Part shown: piece after piece, positions 14,250 through 26,200 of the stretch | How positions within the stretch are numbered: the first letter of the stretch is position 1 | Layout: each line of letters starts with the position of its first letter | From: Sipunculus nudus | Taxonomy: Eukaryota; Annelida; Sipuncula; Golfingiida; Sipunculidae | NCBI GenBank assembly: GCA_026874595.1 | Contig: CM049307.1 | Coordinates: 81,138,643-81,202,642, forward strand | Length of the DNA: 64,000 nucleotides | Direction: 5' to 3' | Notes under the pieces: model-generated | Told to the model about the DNA's origin: nothing | The model's database searches: none | What the model saw: the letters and a program-made list of their open reading frames with translations, nothing else | Program-made: the position numbers and the translations under genes

Positions 14250-17200
14250 CCAGCTGAAAACATAGTATCCGCAAAACTCTGTTTTGGCGGATACAATGAA
14301 TTCTGGTAATTACTTAACCCTCAGTATCCACAAGGATGTAGCATTGGGAACATATTCTAAAAGCCTAATAAGTTTATGCAAGTACTGAAAAATAAAATAC
14401 TTTAAGATAATACAAATGTTTTTAGATAATTGGTAAATAAAAAAAAATAATTATAGCATTTCACAAAATGTTTTATTTAAACAAAACCAATTTTTAACTT
14501 CTTTGTCAAAGAGTGAGAAAATATTCTAGGCCCAGAATTCTTCACCATATATTTATTTTTATGTTTTAGTACAGGAATATAAGTAAAATAAAGACAACAA
14601 GGTCATATGTGGGCTGTTTGATTGATGTGTGTTACATATTTGGTTCTCCAAGTGACAAGTACCTTTTGTACAGTGATCATGTGATATCACATGATAATAA
14701 AGGACCTGGTTGACTTGGCACGAGACAGAGGAGTCATGTGCTTGTTGTACAGGGGTTCCCCTTTACAATACACACACAACTACACCCAGGCTGTGATTCA
14801 CTGCCAGCGCTTCAATTAATTACATATCTTGTGCCTTTTATCAGTAGAGTAATTATGTATGTTAGTAGGCCATCAATGTGGTTACTGAAAAGTTAAATGA
14901 TTATTTATAAAATCATTGAGTGCAGGGTTGAAATTTCTTTCTTGTAGAGTACAGGGATAGAAATAAGTTAATTATTGTACCGGGAGCATAAATAATCTTT
15001 TGACACTACTTGAAAACTAAACCCTTCCCTTCGAGATTGTTTCTAATCCTATTATCAGGTAATTTGTCAATAATTACTGTTAATTCATAATTAAATTATT
15101 TTACATAAAATAATTATATTTATAATTAAAGTCCCACATGCCAGGGACTGACATAGCAGGTGACTTTAATGGAAGTTATGATTTCATTTACTATTTTTTT
15201 ATGAATTTTGTTTAAGTATAATATAAATATTGTTTAACAAAAAAGTTTTTTTTTCAATAAAAAAAATGGAACATTGTCTTTAAATAATTTTTTCAATAGA
15301 CAACCCCTTACTTAAAGTCATTGAAATTGAGAAATCGAAAGGACAAAGGAAAACTTTCTTCACAGTCAGTGATAATTCCTAGACCAAGCAAAATTTCTGC
15401 AGTCCAATTGGGCCAATAGCTATAAAAATTAAAAGACCAACATAAGAAAATGCAAGCCTGAGGAATGCAGATATTTGTATTTCAATCCCTGTTGTATTTG
15501 AATGTGCATGCTGTTGAAAGTTTATCAAGCTTATCATTATTCAAAAATAGTCAAAGTTCTACATGGTTGGCCTTGACAATAACTGTGGTGTAAATTGGCA
15601 GAAAGTGAAATTATTTCCATGTGTCTGTAATCACAGTCCAATCTGTCTTGTCTTCGGCCGCTCTAATAGTTGCTGAACTTTTTGTTTTTGATAGTATCAG
15701 CTATTATCCTGACTGTGAAGAAGTAATATCATAATGGATTTCATTGTTTCTTTTTGTATATGACCTATATTTTGGGCCAGACTGGTTTTCTGTTTGTAGC
15801 TGTACATGATGTTACAGATTACAGTACATTTCAACAAGCTTACAAAGTACAGAGCAACTTTGTGAGTGGTACTCAGATTTGTAGAAGTTTTTAACTTGAA
15901 AGAACTCGTACCAATATGTGACTGATTATATGAGAGGTGAAAGTATTCAGTTATTCTATAAATTAATGCAGAGAAAAAGGATTCAGTTTTCTGATATATG
16001 GGAGAAAAATGGTCTAGTATACTATATCTGGAATCTGGACGCAGTTTAAAATTGGCCTTTGCAAAAATGCAAAAAATTAATAAAAAATTAATTGGAGTTT
16101 GTCAGTTATATTTCTATGTATATTTCTGTATTTCTTTTTCTGTAAACAAATTTCTACTAATTTATTTTCATTCTTACTGTCCAATGGTGCATTGCGTAGT
16201 CATATGGTGTGGTCATGTGACATATACATTAAACATCAAGTTGGCTTCACTCATGAAATTTTGGTTGCAAGAAAAGATCATTTATTGTCATTCATTATGA
16301 TTGTCTTTGTTAGTTTCCCAAATTTCACTAATTATCATAATTTATTTACAGATGGGTTCCTCCCAGTTTTGATAAACAACAGATTAGACTGGTCCTCTTC
16401 CACGACCATGACCTTAAAGGCCGTAGACTGGTGTTTGACTCCAAAGCAGTTAAGAAAATGGAGGAAAATCATGTGAGTAAAACAGTTAGAATCTGCAGGT
16501 GTACCCCAGTCATGATTTATAAACAATCCTGTATAATTTATGTTTTATTATCACATCTTGATTTGTCTAATATTATAATTCAAATGGTCTTTATTTTTTA
16601 TAAAACATATTTCAAGTAAGAGGATATCATATAAAACATAAAGGTTTGTAACCCTTCAAAAGGCATGTAATTTTAAATTTGAGATTGAAGTACATTAAAA
16701 ATATTTGAATTTTAAGGTCTTATTTGAAAAAAAAAATCATGTTATCTGGCAGTTGTGTGTTAAATGGTGAATGTTTTGTCAATTTTCTAACTTTATTGGA
16801 GAATTACAACTAAGTTGCACATGTATTCACCATGATATAATTGATCTTATCTACATACATGCTATTTGACATGTACTGCTCCAGTACATGTACATCGCTA
16901 TAGTCATGACTTTCTCTTTCATCTGAACATTAAAGGACTGTCACAGGTCACAAGGTCCTTAAATGTAATAAAAATATCATGAAACAAATAAATTGTTATA
17001 TTCTGGAAGTATATTGATTCCATAAAAATTGATTAAGAGTTTCTGAATTGTTTGATTTATACTCATACAAGGGTGTAAAATTGCTTCAAATAATGGATTC
17101 TTAACATCTGACTCAATAAGTTTCGGTATTTTTTTTTTTTTGCATATACCACCCCAAATACCTGTGTGAGCTGTCACATCAAATTGTACAGGCTATTAAC

Positions 17201-20200
17201 ATGTATGTGCCCTGGATCTAGTTTCAATACTCTTTTTAATACCCCTTTCACACAAAAAATGTTTTCAAACCAAATTGGGCAAAGTCTTTAGGCCAAAGCT
17301 GTTTCAATCTGTGTTAGTGCCTTCACACGGGCATCTAGCACCAATGAGTGTTGTGTACATTTAACATGTGGAACTATGTAACAATAGCTGACACAAGCAT
17401 TTGAGCTTGTGCTGTGACTGAGTTGCTACATGAAAACTGGGTCCAAAACGTTGGACTTTAGAGTGGTCACAAGACACTTAAGCAAAGTGAATAAAACGAT
17501 TCACATTCAAAACCGTTTTAAACCACCTCCTGTGCTAGCTTGATCCGAAACACTTTGACCAAGTTTGAAAACACTTTGGATTACCATGTGAACCCTCCAG
17601 TGGGCATTCAAAAAGGTTTTGAGGGAGAACTACATTGTCGTTTATCTTGCTTGAATAAACCAACATTCATGGTGATTAAATGTTTACTTCTAATTAAAAG
17701 GAGATGTGAATTTACTACAACTTTGTTTAGGAAAATAATTTAATGGAGAATTGTATCAGAGGTATAAGAATTGATTATTGAATCTGTTCTAAGGATCCTC
17801 ACAGTGCACAGATTGTAGCCATAGCTACAGCTGTCTGTAGGCCTTGCTCACAGCTGTTTAAAATTACAATCTCCATACAGTACTTTATTTAAATTGAATT
17901 CATTTTATTTTCTTCAAAGGAATCCTCACCACGAAGCAAATGTCCCTCACGGTCAGCCCGTCGTGAACCGGGTAAACCCCCACCTGGTCCAGGTGATGGT
18001 GGGTCACCAAGACAAGGAAACAGGCACCTGGTAAGTCTCTCCTACCCATCTCTCTACAGATCAAATTATGCAGAGAAGATTTGGTATATGATAATATTCT
18101 TGAACGATCAAATATTTTATGGTTTAGGGTACTAAGGATATTGAATGCACTATTAAAACTTGCCAAGTTATATATTACACACCCTTAAACTTGTGTGTTA
18201 AATCTCAGAATATTCAGTTAATGTTAGAACTTATTGATTATTTGATAATCTTGATTCCTGGGTATACTAAAAGTGATTGATATTCACATGTTAAGTAGAG
18301 CTAGGAATCGGTTCCAAAGTTTGTAATCGATTAATCGGAACTTGTGGCAACCGATTATCGATTAATAATCGATTATTTTACATGACAGTTGGACAGTATG
18401 TACATTGTAGATACTTACTTTGGAAGTAAAGAGTGAACTACAATTGAAATTTTTTACCTTGTGAATTGAAGTTTTTGCATTCCAGATCATCTTACAGCAA
18501 GACTGAGATACTAAGAGACTGACTTTCCATATAATTTTCATGTGGAAATGTCCTTGAATTTTCCAGTTACAGGGGTGGACACACTTGCAAAGTGGCAGAT
18601 TATATAGCTCATACATACAGAGTACAGACACACAAACCTAACTACGATTTCATTTGTATAAAAGTTTAAAAGAGGCCCATGATTCTAACCTTGCAGCTAA
18701 TTTCGGTTGATTAGATAAACATGAAGGTTTCTTACTTTCTAATCACAGAAGCAGCCACCACGGAGTCTATAAATCTGTAAATGTAGTTTAATCGGTTCTG
18801 GGATATTAGATCGGTCACTGGAGACTTGCTCAGAAGCCCAAGAACGGAGTTCATATCAATATTCATAAGTTAAGGTCAGCAAGGTTACGGGCCGAAAAGC
18901 TTGTATATTCATGAAGCTATGCCTATTCAAATTAAAACATGATAAAGTTGCCAAACAGCAGAGTACTACTACTAGTTTACCGTAAACCACTGCCGCATTA
19001 AAAACTTAAATTAGAAGACTACAAAATCAAAATTATTTCAGTATCTCTTATAAATTACTTCTGTTATCCTCGCAAACTCAGAAAGCCATGGCGGGGAAGG
19101 TATTTCAATATATGACCTTGAACCGAAAAAAACACCGACCATAAATTATTATAATTGAACCTGGCTTACCGTTGTTTGCGTACTGTTTCCGACAAAGTTT
19201 ACATACGACCTTTGTTCTGTCAATACTGTTGTCGTCATTTAGAAAAAATCCAAAGTAATTCCAAACAACTGACTTCGCCTTTCCCTTGTAATTAACAATT
19301 TTCTTAATATTCTTATGCGCGTCGTCTGCTTGGCCGGCCCCGGAGTTTGTCGCCATTTTGGTTACGTTAATGTCCTCACATGAACAAAGGTGGCAGCACA
19401 TGACGTCGGTGGACGTCGGTCCACCAAAATTTGGTGGACCGATTCTCGAGAATAAAAACAGATAATCGAGAATCGAAGATTTTCTGAACATCGATTCGAT
19501 TAATCGATTATCGTCGATAATCGCCGAGCTCTAATGTTAAGTCAGGACTATAAATTCATCTGTTATTATAATAACTCAATAATATTGATTCTTTGCAGAA
19601 AATATAACAATAAAACAATAATACAGATTCATTTGGGTTTTAGTCTTAAGAAAAGACGTTAGTGGATTTTTTTTTTAAATTGGAAAAAAAATTTCTGAAA
19701 ATCCTTTGGAACTTATGGCAGTGTATACTAGAAAAATAATATGTATGGATATATTTTTATGGACTTTCTGTTAAGGTTCCCTACTTAAGATAAAGTTCAC
19801 TTCTTATGGTATTGAGTGGTCTACAAGTTTATCTCAGATTATGTTGGAGTAATGACATGGGCTGCTATGTAAGTGAATTAACCAAAGTTTCTATATCTTC
19901 GTAGCAGGCCCGCCCTAGTTCTGATACAAAGATGCTGGCTGAGATGATGTTCGGCTCCGTGGCAATGTCGTACAAAGGATCCACACTAAAAGTACACTCC
20001 ATCAGGTAAGATAAGAAGAAGGATAACTATATTTGTTTTATGGAATTTATAGTTCATATGGATGACTGTTTTAAAATATATATATATGTTTATTATGATT
20101 AACTCAAAGTTCACATAGGTATCATATCCGATAGCAAACAATCACAGGGTTTCATATAAAAAAAACATTATGTAGCAGGTAGGAACAATGTTGTTTACGT

Positions 20201-23200
20201 TAACTGTTTAGGTTTGCATACCATGATACAGTAATGCATATATAATCAGATCTTGAGTATACTTTCCTGGTTTACTACATTGACTTGACGAGGTATTAAT
20301 ATTGCCTTTGGAGTAAGGATTGCTCAAATGTGGATCTAGGAGTCAAATGATACTAATTATGTGCTTGAGGATATCTTATGCATGAAAAAAAAAGAAGTTA
20401 TCAGCATCACCTAATACATTGATATATAGATTCTTAAGCTGGCTTTAAAAAATTCTTTTTTTTATTTCTTTACACATCTCTCTTTAAATAATATTATATT
20501 ATATTTAAATATACATGTCATAATGATCCTTTAATCACACCAGACTCATAAAGTTATAGATAATTGTCATATTAAGTGTTAACTGTTCTGTGTCTCCCCA
20601 TTATTTGACCGGGTTTTACATGTTTTCTTTGTTTGCAGGTCTCCACCTCAGCTGATGGTGACCAAAGGGTACGCCATGGCCAAACATAACAAGGACGGGT
20701 CAGGGTAAGTAAAACAGGGTGATCTTAGAATCCAGGGGGGTTGGGGGATGCAGGGACCTGAATATATCCCACCCCCCCCCCCCCCCCCAAGAATTCTAGC
20801 CCCTGAATAGATTTAGTATGATATGCAGGTACTTTTCTGTGTATCATTAAAAATCCTTAAAAATTTAAAACAGTAGGTCTGCAGAGATAGCTCTATTAAG
20901 CCTAATTATGTTTTATGAAACAATGTTTTATTATTTGGTTAGATGTATGTGTGCTTTCAGGGACACAGATGATTTTTTTGTTGGTAAAAAAAATTGAGTC
21001 TGGTAGTAAAGTAATATTCAAGAACAGGAAGGCTTTATCTTTTGTTTGAAATGGTCCCTAACAGTTGCACTCTTTGCTCTGCATATTTAACAGTGTTTCA
21101 CAATATTACATTGCAGGGAGACTGAGAGCTTTGACAATTACAGTCTGAATAATTCAGTCTCTGAGAACTCTACACCCAGGCAGATATCACAGACAGATAA
21201 AAGTGGTAATAGTGTAGGTAAGTGAACCATACATGTCTTTATTCCCTTTAATGTACAAACTTTCAGTATCTCTTCCTTATAATCAAGGTTTAATATCATA
21301 AAACTAGTCATGTTCAGGATTGTATTATTCTAGTTTCATAGATGCTCCCCAGGTGGCACCAGTGTTTCATGTCATATTTTTAATGCATATGCAAGGCTCT
21401 GTGTTAAGCCAGAGGTTATTTGTTAAAGTAAGGGCAGAGGATTTTGCTCCCTGAAGACTCTCTAACATACAGCAGTTTGTAATCAAATACAAATATTGAC
21501 ACCACCATGTAGTATCCCCTCTGTTTTGACAAAGCATTTTTCATTATCATATCATATGTGTGCTTAGTATTGCTTACCATGTGTCTTGTTCTATTTTTAG
21601 CCCACAGCATCCCAGTAGATGTACCTCAGCAGCCTCCCAAGCGAGATGATCAAAATGAGGATGATTATGACAGTGGCTTTATGGCATCAGGTACAGTAAT
21701 AAGGGTATAAAATAAAACATGTTTTAATGTTAATGTCAAAATCTTGCTACAAATCTTCTGATAAGGGAATCCCTGGTATTAATTTCTGGGATATTACTGT
21801 AATGATAAAATGTGATTGATATTTTGCTTGGCCATAGGAAAATATTGTGTTTCAAGCATTAATTGTCACCCCAGTTTTTGTAGAACTAACATTTTATCTT
21901 TATAAGTGATGTGCAGTGCAGTTACTTTCTCTCAGTCTCTTTTTATATGACCATCATATGACCAGAGTATTATGTATACCCACCATCTGTTCGTCTGTTA
22001 ACTTTTAGTGTGGCCAAGATAACTTTCTGGGGCTTTGATGGATTTTAACAAAACTCTTCATAACTACTTACCAACAGATTATCTCGCATGAGTTTGGTTA
22101 TTGGTAACATCCACACACATTTAATAAGGTCACAGGGTCATTATACTACTTTGTGGTGTCACTGCCATAACTTTTAAAGAATATGAAGGATTTTGATAAA
22201 ACTACTCATAAATGTTACTCAATAAAATATCTCGCCTGAGATCGATTTCCAGCAAAAATCTATGTATATTTAATGAGGCCAGAGGTCATCACACTTTGGA
22301 GGCACCTTGCTGACTTAACAAAATCCTATGGAATTTTCATGAAACTCATTTTACATATTTACCAATAGTTTCTCACCCGAATTACCTTCTCATAAAAAAT
22401 TCACGCATATTTAATGAGGTCAGAGGTCACCAGATACGTGATGGGCATATTATACACATTTGCCATGCTCTTGTTACATTCCTCAGAGGCAGTTTGACTG
22501 AGGAAGAGGCTCATTAGTTAAGAAAATTTAAAAAATGAAAGTTTTGATTTAGTCACTGGGTTCAGAAGGACATTTTAATCTGGCTTCTTATGTTTTTAGT
22601 AACTGCTTATTAGTATCACTGCCCCTCTATTGTGAATATTCTATTACTGACTTTCAGGAATGATATTTAATTATTTAATCCAACATTTTGATTAGGTGCC
22701 TCTAGTGGTAGCAGCGTGACCACACCATTTCCCTCTCCAAGCAGTTCCAGATCGTCCAGCATGAACTCTAACTCATACAACAGCATCAAACGGAGATGGG
22801 CCCGCAGCCATGCAACATCACTTGAACATAATCTTAACGTCAGACTCTCAGATGACTGCCCGGTAAGTATAAGAACATTTCACTGTGCTTGATCAGTTAA
22901 TAATTTCAAGGTTTTTATTGGTGAGTGGTAGCATTTAGTTTTCCATGAAAACTTTGTCAGACGCAACATCAGTAGAAACTTGTGAGTTGTATTATAGATT
23001 ATATGTATATTTAAATAAAGCATGTGATGCTAATCAAGGGATTCTTTATTGGAGGAATGCATTAATTTTATGTCATATTAAAACATGTATATGATAATTT
23101 TGTTATTGAAAATTGGTGACAATGGATTAATTATATTTAAGAACCATATCTTTTCCACTCTATATTCTTCAGATGAAGCAGCTGTAAAATTAAAAATTCC

Positions 23201-26200
23201 ATTAAATTACGACATGTTTATACTTGCAGCCCCTGCCTCTAGACAAAAGACCTTTCAAGCTCGGTATCGGCATCATCTTCTACTTACCTGAGGGAAACAC
23301 AGAAGAAAACAGGTAGAAATTTTATCATCCAATCAAGCATTTTATATAAAATGATTCCATGATTCTTAGTGACTTTTGTGTTTCTACATTACCTTTACAA
23401 TAATATCTGCTCAGCTGATCGGTATTTTATGTGATTATTTCTGTATCTGGTAATTATAGTTACTTTAGACATTTTAGTGAAATAAGAATAATTGTAGGCT
23501 TGTTGTTTTATTATTCATAATCAATATACTCACAATTATCTCTAACTTGGATGTAGATTTCATTATTTTATACCCAAGTACCCCTGATGAATCTAGTACA
23601 GCTGACTTTTTTGTCCTGGAAAACCCTCAATTAATTTGAACCAACACTCTAAGACAGATTGTTAATCATTATATAAACCAATTTTATAAGTATAAAAAAA
23701 TAAGTGGTTGAGTATTATTAAAAGGTGAATTCCGTAACTATGGGGTTCCACTGTAATTACTTGCATCAAAGGCTGGTTATTTAAGATATGTCTATTAAAA
23801 GGGCATATCATATTAAAAGGGCATAAATCAATCCATGTCATACGTTGATTTTACAGGAGGTTTCATCAGTTCTTCTTCTCCCACATCACGCTCATAGAGA
23901 ATCACGTCAACAAACTTGGGGCATCCGTGGACCACACGCTCAGCAAGAGAGAGGTCCACATGGCAGCCATGGAGGTAATGAAGATTAATGATGTTAAATG
24001 ATTATATCTATGATATTTCATAATCCATTAAAGGCCTATTCTGTAGCGTATATCACAACACACTCAAAGTGTTGGAGAAATTCATATCTGAGCATACCAT
24101 TAATATAAAAGTTGTATCCCGGGCGAATAAAAAGTGGTCAACTAATTGTGTTGTGTCTTACCTGGCCGGCAATGTTTATCTCAAACACAACCAAACAGGT
24201 CATTGCACACACCACAGTCATCCCGCATACTAAAGCACTTGAAAATGATGAAATAGTAGTTTGAAACCGTGACATATCTTAACAAAGTGGCTAATCAGAT
24301 TGCTGCATCAGGTTCCATATTAACAGGTAGCATGCATAATGTTGACCAATATTTCAGATACTTATTATATATACTGATTATATAGACAACATATGATGAA
24401 ATATAATGCATGTTATGGGTACAACTTATTCCTGACTGAACTTTAGAGTAGGCCTTTAAACTGGTACATTTTGCATTATCAGTCACAAATGATTATATAT
24501 ACACATGCAAAGAAGTCAAACTATCAAGAAAAAATCCATTATATATTCCTGTCAGAGTTATAAAAAAGAAAGGCTGCCTGACAGACATTATTAAAACTTG
24601 ACCTTGGCCTAGGAATAAGTGTCAGCATTCCAGGCCAGCTGTTGCCCATGTCTTTAAGTCTGATGTACCTCGGACCAAATTTTTTCAGTCATTATTTCAA
24701 ATATAATTCTTTACAGCAGATTTCATGAGGTGTTAAGGAAGCCTCCAAATAAAAAGTCTTATTAATCAAGCTTCACTGTAAAGAAAAATCTCAAATTAAA
24801 TCTCAGTTTAAAGAGCTTTTAAGTCAGAATTTATAAAAAAATATGAAAGTGTGTGCAGTTCTTTGATGTGTACATATTTGTTAGATGTGCAGTTTTAAAA
24901 GACACAAAAACTTTCGTGATGAAATTTAAATAGATTTCTGGTTTCCATCGATTTAGGCTTTGGAAGACTTCCGTGGTGCATTGAATGACCTGTACACAGC
25001 TCCGCGGCTGCCCCAGCCGATGTGGCTGAACATGATGTGTATGACATCACACCGTGTACATATGTGTCAGCAGTTTCTGTGTGATCTCATGGCTGTGGTG
25101 GAGAAATATGACACCAAAAATACGAATTTGTGAGTAATTTTCCCAGAGTATTAAGTGACCTGTCAGATTTCCAATTCTGAAATATTCCTTGAATTTAGCT
25201 GAGCGTTTTGAATACCTTTGCTTGACATTCATAAGAAACTAATCTGTGTATTTAGATATTTGTTCTGTATTTAAATTATTATTCTTTTTAAGATTTCTGT
25301 TAATAGGCCAGGATCACATTTTATGGAATTCTGTTGAATTGACCTTAAAAAAATCTTTTCACAATGATTATGTGCATAGTAGGAATTCATTTGATATGTG
25401 GCTTTAAAATACAAAACCTCTCATAAGATGATATTAGTAATGGAGGAAAGCATTTTTGGACAAACTTGCCTGTAACAACAAATAATATTTCATAAAAAAG
25501 CCCCAGTATTAAAAAAAATACTGCTATTTGGCCAGTTGATAAAATTTGTGTCATAATTACATACTGTGTTTTGTAAGAATAATGGTTAAGAAATAATTTT
25601 TAGCATGACCACGCTATACCCCACATAAACCGCTTTGCACTACAGAATCACATATCATCTTTAAGACAATTTTAGAACGTATGTGTTATATATGTTTTTG
25701 TATTCCACAGCTTTGTGAGTACGTTAGTAACAGCAGTACTATCACATCATCTGGCGTGGGTACCAACAGTCATTCCTGCAGGTGCCACACCCTCTAGAAC
25801 GTATCTCGACAAACACTCAGCAAAATGGGTGAGTTTTATAACATTTGTTATGTTAATGTGTAAATGTATGCAGTCACAGATAAGTAAAAGTATATGAAGT
25901 GTTGCATTGACTCTTTGAATCCAAAACAGAAAACTGCATGAGTCATATGTTGTTAGATTGTGTGGTAACTTGCTTGGTCATGATCTTTAATTGTGCATCT
26001 AAAAAAGAATTATGCGACCCCTGCCATTGTCACTTTCTCTCATAATAATTGTACCAGAAACATCTGTATGGTAATAGGGTCATGTGTGTCTCTCATGAAT
26101 ATTCATAACTTCTTACACATGATGATGAGTAAACCTGGGTCTGATCAAGTTCATTGTCATATAAAAAATATTTTCTCATATGGCTGCCAGGTGCCACTAG

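Larger units (their letters stand above)
12411..14299 (-). mobile_element. Helentron-like non-autonomous element (HINE type)
   Basis: Read on the minus strand it starts TCATTGTATCCGCC (14299 downward). Its 3' side has the inverted copy GGCGGATACAA (12442-12451 region), then a 7-bp-stem hairpin (GTAGTCG/CGACTAC, 12422-12440), an 11-base tail and CTAG at 12411-12414. It is flanked by T on both sides (T|T insertion). A short inverted repeat at the 5' end and just before a 3' hairpin, with no target duplication, is the known architecture of Helentron-associated elements. A core of tandem repeats plus a microsatellite is typical of bivalve members. No Rep/helicase coding is present. Confidence 0.6.
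4325..16351 (+). other. FNIP intron 1 (12 kb)
   Basis: The longest intron of the gene, with no coding sequence. It contains the TIR element with a 15-bp iterated motif (6172-8161), a foldback (9555-9658), a poly-C run (10369-10388), the Helentron-like element (12411-14299), and eight copies of the octamer TCATGTGA or its complement (8382, 10343, 11785, 11810, 11832, 14677, 14687, 16213). A ninth copy is just upstream of exon 1. Other stretches are AT-rich with nothing I can name. Confidence 0.7.

Noticed and set aside
14002-14265. Frame with a long poly-glycine stretch
   Set aside because: It is the (GGC)n tract read in one frame within a transposable element; no gene evidence.
17920-18030. 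Alternative frame of FNIP exon 3 (beginning one base later)
   Set aside because: Open through the exon but does not fit the phase of exons 2 and 4.
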